64,000 nt of DNA from Hydrogenimonas thermophila (lineage in GTDB: Bacteria > Campylobacterota > Campylobacteria > Campylobacterales > Hydrogenimonadaceae). The notes beneath the pieces were generated by a model. The model searched no databases and was not told where the DNA came from. It saw only the letters and a list, made by a program, of their open reading frames with translations. The stretch covers positions 1 through 64,000 of the forward strand of contig NZ_FOXB01000003.1 of assembly GCF_900115615.1 (NCBI RefSeq), written 5' to 3'. The position numbers and the translations under genes are program-made. The stretch's first letter is position 1. Every line of letters begins with the position of its first letter. Shown in pieces: positions 19,774-28,833 of this stretch.

Positions 19774-20862
19774 TTATCTCTCTTTTTGTATTTTTAGAAC
19801 TAAAAATGCAGTTGTAGCAATTAATGCTTCAACAAGAAAAAGGTACTCACCATACGCCTGTCCTGCAATAATTGCTCCAATAAATCCACCTAAACCATAA
19901 GAGATACCAAGGAAAAACTGCTGTGCTAGAGCTTTTTGATGGTAAAGAGTGTGAAGAAGTGTAATTGAAGCAGTGTGATAAAGAGCAAATCCAAATGCGT
20001 GTAGACTTTGGGCTGCAAAAGTAATTGTCAAGTCATCAGGAAATAGCCATAGAAGCAGCCATCTTAATATTGTAAGAACAATGGTAACCTGTATAATAGT
20101 AAATAGATTTTTGTTAAGAAGCGGTCCTTGAAAATAGAGCATTATAATTTCACATATAACACCGAAACTCCAAAGCCAGCTAGTCATTTCAAGGCTGATT
20201 CCGTGACTTGTTTCATATATTGTGAAAAAGTTGTAAAATCCTCCAAAGCTAACCTGCATCAAAAAGAAACTTAGCCAAAGAGGCCAGTAACCAATAATAG
20301 AAAAGTTAGCTTTCCCCTCCTCTTTTTTCTCCTTAGGTACGCTTTGTTTTATACCGTATACAATTGCAAGTCCACTTAGTGTTGTAAAGAGTGTTGTACC
20401 AAGAAGATAGTTAATTGCATCTATTGGAGTATCAAGAACTTTACCAAGCCACAGTGCAATAAGCATAAAGCCTATAGAGCCAAAAAGTCTTGACTTACCA
20501 TAAGTTGACCTGTTAAGTACATCTAATGCACGAGCTTCAACATATGGAAGAGATATGCTAATAGATGCTCCAAATAGGAGATTAACGATCAAAAGTGCTT
20601 CAAAACTATTTAATGCCGGATAAAAAAGAGTTACAGAAATTGATAAAATAAGAAGAGAAAGTGTATAGCTTTTTCTATCTAGTTCTACATGTTTTAAAAA
20701 GAAAAATGGCATTATAAAACGCATTAGAGGTGCAGCTGAAAGTAATATGCCAATTTGAGCGCTTGAGTAGCCAACCATTTGCAATGCTTTTGGAAAAAAG
20801 ATTACATAAACACCGATAATTGCAAAATAGAAAAAGTAGAAAGCTGAAAGACGCCAGAACAT
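19774..20862 (-). CDS. MFS transporter, HcaT/nucleoside-symporter-like
   Basis: The 362-residue protein is almost entirely hydrophobic with about twelve predicted membrane helices. It begins MFWRLSAFYFFYFAIIGVYVIFFPKALQ. Sequence features such as LSAAPLMRFIMPFFF and YGKSRLFGSIGFMLIALWLG after helix 4 are those of the MFS_1-like subfamily containing 3-phenylpropionate and nucleoside symporters. It is a cytoplasmic membrane transporter whose substrate is unknown. It lies 13 bases after the RDD gene on the same strand, at the distal end of a putative secG-frr-pyrE transcript. Confidence 0.82.
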   Translation of the reverse strand: MFWRLSAFYFFYFAIIGVYVIFFPKALQMVGYSSAQIGILLSAAPLMRFIMPFFFLKHVELDRKSYTLSLLILSISVTLFYPALNSFEALLIVNLLFGASISISLPYVEARALDVLNRSTYGKSRLFGSIGFMLIALWLGKVLDTPIDAINYLLGTTLFTTLSGLAIVYGIKQSVPKEKKEEGKANFSIIGYWPLWLSFFLMQVSFGGFYNFFTIYETSHGISLEMTSWLWSFGVICEIIMLYFQGPLLNKNLFTIIQVTIVLTILRWLLLWLFPDDLTITFAAQSLHAFGFALYHTASITLLHTLYHQKALAQQFFLGISYGLGGFIGAIIAGQAYGEYLFLVEALIATTAFLVLKIQKER

Positions 20863-20875
20863 TCAGGGTCCTCTG

Positions 20876-21364
20876 TTAAGGTTTATAGACGATACAAGTA
20901 CCAGAAACGAGGTCGTGTAACCCCTTTTTATCTTTCATTATAAATGGTAATAAGATACCAAAAAATGAGAGAATGGAAGTTTGTAGCATTATATAACGCA
21001 AGACTAATTTTACAATGCCAGGTTTTTCATCTGTTTGTGGGTCTATAAGATATAGGTCATATGCTTTCATACCAGGAGTTTGAGCCTTTAATTTCCAAAA
21101 TGCAAGGGTAATTATCATATGAACTGTTAAAATTATTAACCACCCTTGCCCCATATGCTCTTTAAATCCTTCTCTGTCACCCATAACAAGATATATGACA
21201 ATGTATAAAACAGGCATTGTAATCATAAAGGTATCTGTCAACAGTGCTTTAAGACGCAGTGTAACAGGAGCGCATTGTAAAGATTTAACAGATTCTAAAA
21301 TCTCTTCTTTCTCTTTTTTAATAGACTCAATCTTACCTTGTTTTACTTTACGCCAGCGCCCCAT
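20876..21364 (-). CDS. RDD-family membrane protein
   Basis: The 162-residue protein has a charged N-terminal 40 residues, then two close hydrophobic helices (about 45-63 and 75-93) and a third near 130. The RDD signature residues appear in VTLRLKALLTDTFMI (Arg and Asp) and in AQTPGMKAYDLYL. RY in LVLRYIMLQ also fits. RDD proteins are of mostly unknown function; some are linked to ion or small-molecule movement. The gene directly follows pyrE, as in Campylobacter. Confidence 0.85.
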   Translation of the reverse strand: MGRWRKVKQGKIESIKKEKEEILESVKSLQCAPVTLRLKALLTDTFMITMPVLYIVIYLVMGDREGFKEHMGQGWLIILTVHMIITLAFWKLKAQTPGMKAYDLYLIDPQTDEKPGIVKLVLRYIMLQTSILSFFGILLPFIMKDKKGLHDLVSGTCIVYKP

Positions 21365-21373
21365 TCTCTCCCC

Positions 21374-21982
21374 TTAATTACCGCGGCTACCTGGTTTTAT
21401 TGCTTCACTTCCCTCTTTACACATTGGACACTCCTCTGGTGCATACATAGGAAAATCGAAGTCTGCCAGTGCAAAGAAAGGCTTATCTTTAGGAAGTTTA
21501 CAGTTAGGTTTGTCAGCTAAATCACTGCCTACACGTTTACAGAATCCTCTATTTGCCAGTGCTGCAAAACCGACAATATCTGCTCCAAGTCGTTCAATTT
21601 CTGCAGCTGCTTCCATTGCAGAACCACCTGTAGTGATGATATCTTCACAAATTAGTATCTTTTCACCCTTTTTTACTTTAAAACCTCTACGCAATGTCAT
21701 TGTGCCATTGACACGTTCTGTAAAGATGTAACGACAGTCAAGTGCAGTTGCCAATGCAAAGCCTGCGATAAGTCCACCGATTGCAGGTGAACAGATTGTG
21801 TCAATTTCAAGACCATACTCTTTAATCTGCTCAGCCAATGACTCAGCAAGAAGTTTAGCTGTTTTTGGGTCTTCAAGAACTTTGGCTGACTGCAAATAGT
21901 ACTCTGAATGGTTACCTGAACTTAGCTTAAAGTGACCGTGTAATAGTGCCTCTGCATCCATATAGATCTGTTTGATATCCAC
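21374..21982 (-). CDS. pyrE: Orotate phosphoribosyltransferase
   Basis: PyrE converts orotate and PRPP to OMP in UMP synthesis. The PRPP-binding loop is [17 protein letters not shown] (about 110-126), with the preceding [14 protein letters not shown] supplying catalytic lysine/arginine side chains. The N-terminal [23 protein letters not shown] is the expected orotate-binding part. The length is 202 residues. The C-terminus carries a CPMC pair, CKLPKD upstream and FCKR, possible metal-binding cysteines seen in many epsilonproteobacterial PyrE proteins. It follows frr after three bases, so translation is probably coupled. Confidence 0.96.
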   Translation of the reverse strand: MDIKQIYMDAEALLHGHFKLSSGNHSEYYLQSAKVLEDPKTAKLLAESLAEQIKEYGLEIDTICSPAIGGLIAGFALATALDCRYIFTERVNGTMTLRRGFKVKKGEKILICEDIITTGGSAMEAAAEIERLGADIVGFAALANRGFCKRVGSDLADKPNCKLPKDKPFFALADFDFPMYAPEECPMCKEGSEAIKPGSRGN

Positions 21983-21985
21983 AGC

Positions 21986-22549
21986 TTAAACCTTTAGGAC
22001 TTCTGCTTCTTTAGCTTTTACAAGTTCATCAACTTTTTTAATGTAGTCATCAGTAATTTTTTGAACTTGATCAAGCCCTCTTTTCTCTTCATCTTCAGTA
22101 ATAACTTTATCTTTAGCAAGTTTTTTTACTTTGTCATTTGCATCACGACGAATATTTCTAATAGCAATTTTTGCTTTTTCACCCATTCCTTTTGCTTGTT
22201 TTGCACTCTCTTGTCTCTGCTCTACAGTCATAGGAGGGAAGAATAGTTTGATTGTTTCACCATCATTGTTAGGATTGACACCAATATTTGCCTGCTGAAT
22301 AGCATGTTCAATATCTGGTAAAAGGTTTTTCTCCCAAGGACTGATAGTAATAGTCTGTGCATCTGTAGCTATAACACTGCCAACCTGATTTAGAGGAGTT
22401 GGAGTTCCGTAGTAGTCAACTTTTATGTTGTCAACAATATGTGTAGAGACACGACCTGTACGGATTGTAGTGAAATCTTTTTTTAAGACTTCTAAACTCT
22501 TTTCCATATGCTCTTTGGCATAATCATAAACACTATTTAGCTCTTCCAT
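21986..22549 (-). CDS. frr: Ribosome recycling factor
   Basis: The factor splits post-termination ribosomes with EF-G. The 187 residues include the N-terminal helix [21 protein letters not shown], the beta domain [13 protein letters not shown]...[17 protein letters not shown], and [28 protein letters not shown] typical of domain I. The order secG-(deacetylase)-frr-pyrE-RDD on one strand is close to that in Campylobacter. Confidence 0.97.
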   Translation of the reverse strand: MEELNSVYDYAKEHMEKSLEVLKKDFTTIRTGRVSTHIVDNIKVDYYGTPTPLNQVGSVIATDAQTITISPWEKNLLPDIEHAIQQANIGVNPNNDGETIKLFFPPMTVEQRQESAKQAKGMGEKAKIAIRNIRRDANDKVKKLAKDKVITEDEEKRGLDQVQKITDDYIKKVDELVKAKEAEVLKV

Positions 22550-22578
22550 TGTTTTGCTCCTTTTTTTAATCGGTAATA

Positions 22579-23529
22579 TTATGGTTTTACCAAAATTTTT
22601 GTACTTATTTTATCGTTATCAAGCTTTAAAATTAGACGGCTTCTACGATTTTTAAGCGGTTTATCCAGTTTGACTTTTACTCTATTGTTTTTTATAGTTA
22701 CCAACTGCCATCCATAACCTGTAATATAAAGTTGTGCTTTTTTTGTTTTTACAGGTGTATCTATTTTTATGTGAATAGTTTTTACTATACCATCTTTTGG
22801 ATAGTTTTTAGGCTCTATCCAAGTTGCTGGTAAGAATTTTATTTTTAATTTACTTTTTAGATTTGTACTACCTGTTAGTGCTATGCGGTCAATATCAAAA
22901 ATATCAGAAAATTTTGAAACAGCACCTACATTTTGGTTCAGAATTGCTTCAAAATTATACTCTTTTGCTATCTTCTTTACACGATCATCATATTCACCAT
23001 AAGGATAAGCGAAATATTTTGGTTTTACTCCTATTCGTTTTTGCATTAGTTCAATACCGGTAGCAAAATCTTTTTTTAGATCTTTACTACTCTTTGAAAC
23101 CATATGTGGATGTGTATGTGAATGAAACCCCAACTCTCCATATTTTTTGGCTTCATTTATCTGTTTCCAAGTCATAAAATCACCATAACCCGCTTCAGTT
23201 GCTTTAGTATAAACAAATAGTGTGAATGGATACCCATATTTTTTAAAAACAGGCAATCCATTTTTATAGAAACTTTTATAGCTGTCATCTATGGTCAAAA
23301 CTACCCAGTTATCTGGAATAGTTTTACCATCTTTTATAGCTTTTACAAGTTTGGATAAAGTAATAACTTTATATCCATTTTCTTTAAAATATTCAAACTC
23401 TTTTTTTAAAACTTCAATAGATGTATTTGTAGACTGATGTTTTATATCTCCAAAACGGTGATAAACGAAGATGTGGGCATCTGCCCACAGGCTCAGGCAA
23501 ATGCAACTGAGCCAAAACCATAGGCGCAT
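22579..23529 (-). CDS. Exported polysaccharide deacetylase (NodB-type)
   Basis: A signal peptide (about residues 1-18, [18 protein letters not shown]) precedes a carbohydrate esterase 4 domain. Motif 1 is TIDDSY (the Asp-Asp pair is catalytic base and metal ligand) and motif 2 HSHTHPH gives the metal histidines. [12 protein letters not shown] is motif 3. After about residue 230 there is a separate beta-rich domain ending [17 protein letters not shown]. It probably acts in the periplasm on peptidoglycan or an exopolysaccharide. The last base of secG overlaps the first base of this gene, indicating one transcript; the gene looks inserted between secG and frr compared with Campylobacter. Confidence 0.88.
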   Translation of the reverse strand: MRLWFWLSCICLSLWADAHIFVYHRFGDIKHQSTNTSIEVLKKEFEYFKENGYKVITLSKLVKAIKDGKTIPDNWVVLTIDDSYKSFYKNGLPVFKKYGYPFTLFVYTKATEAGYGDFMTWKQINEAKKYGELGFHSHTHPHMVSKSSKDLKKDFATGIELMQKRIGVKPKYFAYPYGEYDDRVKKIAKEYNFEAILNQNVGAVSKFSDIFDIDRIALTGSTNLKSKLKIKFLPATWIEPKNYPKDGIVKTIHIKIDTPVKTKKAQLYITGYGWQLVTIKNNRVKVKLDKPLKNRRSRLILKLDNDKISTKILVKP

Positions 23530-23867
23530 TATTTTTCTGTTGGAGCTTCAGGAGCTGATGGTACAGCAGGTGCTACAGGTACAGCAGGAGGTGTTGGTAC
23601 ACTGCTTTGTGATGGCAAATTATCTACAACAGATTGGTTGTAGTTTTTATTATAAATATAGCCTAATGCTATTGTATTTAAAATAAAGATGAGTCCAATG
23701 GTAAAAGTAGCTTTAACCAAAAATCCAGCAGGACCCTTTGCACCAAACACTGACTCATTAGATCCGCTATATGCACCAAGACCAATAGATGAACTTTTTT
23801 GAAGCAGAACAAGAATAGTCAATATGACAGCCAGTACGATTTGAAATACAAATAAAACGGTAATCAT
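23529..23867 (-). CDS. secG: Preprotein translocase subunit SecG
   Basis: SecG is a small two-helix component of the SecYEG channel. Helix 1 is about residues 3-22 (TVLFVFQIVLAVILTILVLLQ), followed by the conserved cytoplasmic loop SSSIGLGAYSGSNESVFGAKGPAGFL and helix 2 (about 52-70). The 112-residue protein ends in a Pro/Ala/Val-rich tail, usual for the Campylobacterota form. It is the first gene of a minus-strand series secG-deacetylase-frr-pyrE-RDD-MFS. Confidence 0.93.
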   Translation of the reverse strand: MITVLFVFQIVLAVILTILVLLQKSSSIGLGAYSGSNESVFGAKGPAGFLVKATFTIGLIFILNTIALGYIYNKNYNQSVVDNLPSQSSVPTPPAVPVAPAVPSAPEAPTEK

Positions 23868-23896
23868 TGTAGAAATTGCCTTTGTAAAAAGTAGTG

Positions 23897-23902
23897 TATA
23901 AT
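23897..23902 (+). promoter_or_regulatory. -10 element upstream of the BioC-like gene
   Basis: TATAAT in TGTATAATTAG lies 39 bases before the ATG at 23942, in the divergent interval with secG. No clear -35 is present. Confidence 0.45.
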
Positions 23903-23941
23903 TAGCGCGCTATTATATCCTAAACATTATAGAAAGTAAAT

Positions 23942-24628
23942 ATGACTTCACATAAAGAGTTTCAAAGATTTGCTAAAACATACAGTCGTTATAGTCTAAT
24001 TCAAGCGCGTGTAGCAGAAGCACTTGCAAGTAAAATTTCCGGTAGTTTTTCTCATATTGTAGATCTTGGGTGTGGTAGTGGTGGTTTTTTTAATGCCTAT
24101 AAAAAACCGTTTATGAGTTATTTGGCAATAGACATTGCACCTGAAATGACGGCAATTCATCCAACTGCAAATGGTGTTGAAACAATGGTTGGTGACTTTA
24201 ATGATCCAAAACTGTTTGAAGTATTGAAAAAAAGAGAGTTTGATCTAATAGTCTCTTCTTCTGCTCTTCAATGGAGTCAAAATCTTGATTGGACACTATC
24301 TCAAATAGCATCTTTTAAAAAGCCTGTTGCATTATCGCTCTTTACATCAGGTACATTTAAAACACTCCATAAAATTGCCGGTATATCTTCACCCATAAGA
24401 TCAAAAGATGAGACAGTAAGATTACTGCAAAAGCATTTTGATGTGAAAATCGATACTCTTGAGTTTAGGCTATATTTTAGCGATAGACTCTCTATGTTGC
24501 GCTATATTAAACAAAGTGGTGTAAGTGGTGGTAAACGTAAACTTAGTATTACACAAACAAGAAAGATTTTAAGAAATTATCCTCTCTCTTATTTGCAATT
24601 TGAAGTTGTTCTTGCTGTTGGAAGATAA
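23942..24628 (+). CDS. bioC: BioC-like SAM-dependent methyltransferase
   Basis: BioC methylates malonyl-ACP so the fatty-acid machinery can build the pimeloyl moiety of biotin. The 228-residue protein has the class I fold with SAM motif I HIVDLGCGSGGFF (about 38-50) and the acidic YLAIDIAPEM. The segment LIVSSSALQWSQNLD matches the SNxxLQW motif typical of BioC. The N-terminus FQRFAKTYSRYSLIQARVAEAL also resembles BioC. No other biotin genes are nearby, so another small-molecule methyltransferase is possible. Its last 40 bases overlap the convergent lipoprotein gene. Confidence 0.7.
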   Translation: MTSHKEFQRFAKTYSRYSLIQARVAEALASKISGSFSHIVDLGCGSGGFFNAYKKPFMSYLAIDIAPEMTAIHPTANGVETMVGDFNDPKLFEVLKKREFDLIVSSSALQWSQNLDWTLSQIASFKKPVALSLFTSGTFKTLHKIAGISSPIRSKDETVRLLQKHFDVKIDTLEFRLYFSDRLSMLRYIKQSGVSGGKRKLSITQTRKILRNYPLSYLQFEVVLAVGR

Positions 24629-25206
24629 CGTATATAAACTTTAGCATTTTGTATGACAGGATTTTTTTGATAAGGTTCTTTTAGATTTAAACGATAATAC
24701 CTACCTCTCTCCCAATGTTCAGGCAGATATACAGCAGCATCAAAATCATCCAAGTCTTGATCATCATCAATAGTTATGCCTTGATGATCATACCTTACCC
24801 ACAACTCAAGACTGCTATAGTTCATAATAAGTTTAGTATGTTTAGTTTCACCTCTTACTAAAAGAAGTGAAATTGGACGGTATGGTTCACAATTTTTAAA
24901 TATATGTATGCATCCGCCAGATATATTAACTCTTACTATATCTCCATATTTTGCAAGTTTTAAAATTCTGTTTAGTCTTGCTTCTCTTTTTGCTGCTATT
25001 TCAAGCTCTTTCATTCTCTCTTGATGACGAAGTTTCTCTTCTAACTCTCTTTGTCTAGCTCTTTGATCAGCTTCTTTTTGAAGTAATTCTGCTTTAGTTT
25101 TTGGAGGGAGCTTTTTCCAAGTATCTTCATCCACTCCCATTGGGTATTTTGAAGAACATCCGGTAACAAAAAGTAGTATAACAATTGAATAAATAATGCT
25201 TTTCAT
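24589..25206 (-). CDS. Lipoprotein of unknown function
   Basis: A lipoprotein signal ends in lipobox LFVTGC (Cys at about 17). A strongly charged helical segment follows (about 30-85, rich in Arg, Glu and Lys, likely coiled coil). The rest is a beta-rich domain of about 110 residues with two cysteines close together (GGCIHIFKNCEPYRP) and the ITIDDDQDLDDFD acidic loop. The family is not recognised. It converges on bioC with a 40-base overlap; the frame and lipobox make this a genuine gene. Confidence 0.7.
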   Translation of the reverse strand: MKSIIYSIVILLFVTGCSSKYPMGVDEDTWKKLPPKTKAELLQKEADQRARQRELEEKLRHQERMKELEIAAKREARLNRILKLAKYGDIVRVNISGGCIHIFKNCEPYRPISLLLVRGETKHTKLIMNYSSLELWVRYDHQGITIDDDQDLDDFDAAVYLPEHWERGRYYRLNLKEPYQKNPVIQNAKVYIRYLPTARTTSNCK

Positions 25207-25267
25207 ACTTTAAATTATAACAATTTTTATGCTATTATCTACTTAAATTATTTTTTGGACATATGAT

Positions 25268-26383
25268 GTGAAAAAAAGATGGAAAAAAGATTTAAAAGAG
25301 GTTATTTGTATTAATTCATACACAGCTAATAAAAAAGGCGTAGATAATACAGGTAATCTTTTTAGAAAGTGGTTAGAAGAGATAGGCTTTAAAACAGAAG
25401 TTTATCAGCGTGAATTGATTGGTGATCATCTCCATTTTCTCTCCAAAAAAAGTGATAAACGAGAAAAAATTTTACTTCTTGGACATTTAGATACAGTTTT
25501 CCCGCCCGGTACTTTTGAAGGATTTACTGAAGATGAAAATTGGGTTTATGGACCTGGTGTTTGTGATATGAAGGGTGGAAATATTGTAGCTATTGAGGCA
25601 CTTAGAACAATATATAAAAAACTTGGCTATATTGAAGATATTGACTTTCTTTTAGTCAGTGATGAAGAGACAGGAAGTGATGATTCTAAACAATTGACAA
25701 AAGAGATTGCAAAGTCGTATGACAAATGTTTTGTATTTGAAGCGGCCGGTAAAGATATGGATGTTGTAATCGGTCGTAAAGGAATTGGAACATTTGAGAT
25801 TACTATTGACGGTAAAGCTGCTCACGCGGGTACAAGTTATGAAAAAGGGTATGACGCAAACCTTGAAGCTGCAATAAAACTTCAAAAACTTGTCTCATTA
25901 ACTGATTTACAAAAAGGTTCAACGGTCAATGTGGGAAAAATTGAAGGTGGTATAGGCGCAAATACAATTAGTCCCTACTCAAAACTACTTCTAGAACTCC
26001 GTTATGCTGATTATAGTGAGAAAAAACGCTTGATCAATGCATTAGATGAAATAGTCAAGACAAGTTTTGTTAAAGGAACAAATGCAAGATTAAGTGGATC
26101 AATACAACGTGATGTTATGGAGCCAAATAGTAGTCAAATCAAACTTGTTAAAGCAATGGAACATATTTCAGGACAAACTTTACCAACCGAAAAACGTGGA
26201 GGAGTAAGTGATGCCAATATTGTTGCATCGTGTGGGGTTGTAACTATTGATGGTTTAGGTCCTTTTGGTGATGGAGATCATACTCCAAAAGAGAGGGCTT
26301 TGAAAAGTAGTTTTGATGAACGAATAGAGTTAATGACAAAGGTATTAATATATCACCAACGAAAGGGGCGAATCTGTGAGTAA
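25268..26383 (+). CDS. M20-family zinc peptidase (ArgE/CPG2-like)
   Basis: The 371-residue protein starts at GTG (GTGAAAAAAAGATGG). It shows the M20 metal sites: LLLGHLDTVFP (His-x-Asp), GPGVCDMKGGNIVA (bridging Asp), SDEETGSDDS (catalytic and metal Glu), FEAAG (Glu), and DGDHTPKE near the C-terminus (His). The dimerisation insert includes KAAHAGTSYEKGYDAN. Members remove C-terminal glutamate or acyl groups from amino acids and short peptides. No signal peptide is present, so it acts in the cytoplasm. It is the first gene of a four-gene operon and overlaps the following ATP-grasp gene by eight bases, which suggests hydrolysis or trimming of a product made by the ligases. Confidence 0.88.
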   Translation: MKKRWKKDLKEVICINSYTANKKGVDNTGNLFRKWLEEIGFKTEVYQRELIGDHLHFLSKKSDKREKILLLGHLDTVFPPGTFEGFTEDENWVYGPGVCDMKGGNIVAIEALRTIYKKLGYIEDIDFLLVSDEETGSDDSKQLTKEIAKSYDKCFVFEAAGKDMDVVIGRKGIGTFEITIDGKAAHAGTSYEKGYDANLEAAIKLQKLVSLTDLQKGSTVNVGKIEGGIGANTISPYSKLLLELRYADYSEKKRLINALDEIVKTSFVKGTNARLSGSIQRDVMEPNSSQIKLVKAMEHISGQTLPTEKRGGVSDANIVASCGVVTIDGLGPFGDGDHTPKERALKSSFDERIELMTKVLIYHQRKGRICE

Positions 26384-27287
26384 GAAGAGACGAGTTGGAA
26401 TATGGATGTATCAAAATGGCGGTGGTGACAAGATTGAAAAAAAGATAGTCAAAAAGCTGAAAGAGAGAAATATAGAAGCTATAACAGGATTAAATCTGCG
26501 TGATGCTTATGTTAAAGGTGAGCATATTAAATGTAATGGTGTAAATATGGATGAGCTTGATCTGTTCTTCAGCTATAATGCAGGAGAGCAGACACAGTAT
26601 CAGATGTATCTATACAAAGCATTGAACAACATAATCCCTTGCATCAATAATTTTGATTCTTTTGAGCTTACAGAAGATAAATTTCAAACAAACTATCTAT
26701 TAAGAAACAGTGGAATAAAAACACCAGATTTTAGACTATGTCACAGAGATGACTCAAAACATCTTAAGAAGTTTATTAAAAAGTGGAGACAGATGGTTTA
26801 CAAACCTACAGATGGCTGGGGTGGTGTTGGATTAACAAAGATTGATAATGAAGCAACACTAGATACTCTTCTTCCATTTTTAAATCAGATGGATTTACGC
26901 TTTTTCTATGTAGAAAAGTTTATAGACTATGATAAGACAGATTTTCGCATAGACATTGTTGATGGAGAGTTTGTCGGATGTTATGGACGAAAGGCAAATG
27001 GATCAGATTGGCGTACCAATGTTACAAGTGGAGGCAGTGTATTTTTGCGAGAGGCAAATGAAGAGGTTGTAGATTTGGCAAAACGTGCTGCAAAAATTAC
27101 GGGACTTGAGATTGCAGGTGTTGACATTATATATGATAAAAAGAAAAAGGAGTATTTAGTTCTTGAAGTAAATGGTATTCCAGCTTTTGCTACTCCTGAG
27201 CAGGAGAAGATGGGACTAGATTTTAATAATAAAAAGATTGACAAAATAGTTGATCTGATTGATAAAAAAACTACAGTGAAAAAATAG
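26376..27287 (+). CDS. RimK-like ATP-grasp ligase
   Basis: The 303-residue protein has an ATP-grasp fold of the RimK/LysX type. There is an N-terminal pre-ATP-grasp domain, EDKFQTNYLLRNSGIKTPDF at about 110-130, the ATP-binding MVYKPTDGWGGVGLTKI with its glycine-rich loop, FYVEKFIDYDKTDFRIDIVDGEFVGCYGRKA, and the metal-binding ending IAGVDIIYDKKKKEYLVLEVNGIPAF (Asp and Glu-x-Asn). Such enzymes form amide bonds from an acyl phosphate, often adding amino acids to a carrier or peptide. The start overlaps the M20 gene. It is likely a peptide or amino-acid ligase acting with the next gene; the substrate is unknown. Confidence 0.85.
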   Translation: MSKKRRVGIWMYQNGGGDKIEKKIVKKLKERNIEAITGLNLRDAYVKGEHIKCNGVNMDELDLFFSYNAGEQTQYQMYLYKALNNIIPCINNFDSFELTEDKFQTNYLLRNSGIKTPDFRLCHRDDSKHLKKFIKKWRQMVYKPTDGWGGVGLTKIDNEATLDTLLPFLNQMDLRFFYVEKFIDYDKTDFRIDIVDGEFVGCYGRKANGSDWRTNVTSGGSVFLREANEEVVDLAKRAAKITGLEIAGVDIIYDKKKKEYLVLEVNGIPAFATPEQEKMGLDFNNKKIDKIVDLIDKKTTVKK

Positions 27288-27302
27288 TTAAAAGGAAAAA
27301 AG

Positions 27303-28823
27303 ATGGCAAAAAGAAAAAAGCTTCCAAAACTTGGGCTTCTATATTTAGATTATGTTCTACGATTTTTTGATAGATCAAACTTTAAAGGCTGGCCAGACAA
27401 AATTGAGCAGGTAGTTTACCATTGGGGAAATGATAAAGATCGTTTTATAGAAGAGGTAAAACGTAAAAAAATAGATATTCTTATAGGAAATATTCCGGCA
27501 ACAGCATATGAAACATTTAGAGAGATTGCAAAAGAGTTGCCACATGTGAGATTTGTTCCTTCATTAGAGACACAATTTGCCAATAAATCAAAAGAGAATG
27601 TTACTCTATTTTGTGAAAAACATAATCTTTCTCATCCTAAAACAAAAATCTTTTATAACAAAGAAAAAGGATATAAGTATCTTGAAGAGTGTGAATATCC
27701 TATTATTGTAAAACGCTCTTACGGTCCTTCTAATTATGGTGGTTACTATGTTCACAAAGTGAAGTCAAAAGAGGAAGCAAAAAAACTTTTTGATGAGAAG
27801 AAGTATATGCCTATGTATATTCAAGAGTGCATACCTCTTCGTGCAGATATTCGTGTTATGTTAATTGGTCACAAACCTGCTTGTGCTTTTTGGCGTGTTG
27901 CAGGTGAAGATATGGAGATTACCAATACTTCTCAAGGTGGATATATGACTTATGATGGTGTTCCTATGGGTGCACTTGAGTTAGCAGTAGAAGCATCAAA
28001 AGCTGCAAAAGCTGAGTATTGGGCCTGTGATATTGCTGAATATGATGGAAAGTATTATATTTTGGAGTGTGCTACTGCATTTGCAGCTTTCCCATATTTT
28101 CGTGATTGGATAGGACAGTATCTTATGTGGGATTTTAGCAATGGATACTTCAAAAAACCACATATTCCACTCTATAGCTGGGAAGAGCTTGGAAAAATCA
28201 ACTCATCTTTACTTCGCACTATGCGTCATATTGAGTTTAGCAAATATATTCCATCTGCTGACGGAGCATATTATCTTAACGACAAAGATGGAAAGTGGGA
28301 TATAGAGTTGACAGAAGAGAGTAAGCCGGAAGACATACCTGACAATAGTCATCTTTTGGAAAATATTAAAGATGAAGCAGACCTTCCTGATGTTGTTAAA
28401 GATGAAGCAAAACGTGGAGAGAAAAAGCATAGCACTCTTGATAATAATGAAATGTCACTTGAAAGCGTGACATTGACAGAGTTAATGACACTTCATGGAA
28501 TGGAAGAGGAGATTGCAGTTGAAGTTATAAAATATATTCAGAGCCATGATATGAAAAGCATTGATGAATTGCTTGAAGTTGAAGGTATTGATAAACAAAC
28601 ACTAAAAGTGTGGGCAGAAGATTTACACAGTAAGGCAGATGTAAATAGAGCTAGTGTAAAAGTATTGAGTAAGATAAAAGCAATTGGTAAAAAGTTAGCT
28701 GAAAAAATTGTAGAGTTTAGAGAAAAACATGGTCCTTTTGAGACATTGGAAGATATGTTGAAAATAAAAGGTCTTGGTAAAAAGAAACTTGATAAAATTC
28801 GTAACCATATTGCTATAAAATAG
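27303..28823 (+). CDS. ATP-grasp ligase fused to tandem helix-hairpin-helix domains
   Basis: Residues 1 to about 330 form an ATP-grasp enzyme: IIVKRSYGPSNYGGYYV is the ATP-binding loop, YIQECIPLRADIRVMLIGH a central strand pair, and ACDIAEYDGKYYILECATAF holds the metal-binding acids. A charged linker (about 335-384) follows. Residues 385-443 and 444-506 are two helix-hairpin-helix units; the second is an unmistakable ComEA-type repeat (NRASVKVLSKIKAIGKKLAE, then HGPFETLEDMLKIKGLGKKK). These repeats normally bind DNA backbone, so a ligase carrying them is unusual. The gene lies 16 bases after the first ATP-grasp gene. Confidence 0.85.
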   Translation: MAKRKKLPKLGLLYLDYVLRFFDRSNFKGWPDKIEQVVYHWGNDKDRFIEEVKRKKIDILIGNIPATAYETFREIAKELPHVRFVPSLETQFANKSKENVTLFCEKHNLSHPKTKIFYNKEKGYKYLEECEYPIIVKRSYGPSNYGGYYVHKVKSKEEAKKLFDEKKYMPMYIQECIPLRADIRVMLIGHKPACAFWRVAGEDMEITNTSQGGYMTYDGVPMGALELAVEASKAAKAEYWACDIAEYDGKYYILECATAFAAFPYFRDWIGQYLMWDFSNGYFKKPHIPLYSWEELGKINSSLLRTMRHIEFSKYIPSADGAYYLNDKDGKWDIELTEESKPEDIPDNSHLLENIKDEADLPDVVKDEAKRGEKKHSTLDNNEMSLESVTLTELMTLHGMEEEIAVEVIKYIQSHDMKSIDELLEVEGIDKQTLKVWAEDLHSKADVNRASVKVLSKIKAIGKKLAEKIVEFREKHGPFETLEDMLKIKGLGKKKLDKIRNHIAIK

Positions 28824-28833
28824 AGGATATCGA

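Noticed and set aside
24589-24628. 40-base convergent overlap of bioC-like and lipoprotein genes as a regulatory antisense feature
   Set aside because: Short convergent overlaps are common in compact genomes and nothing else marks this one as functional.
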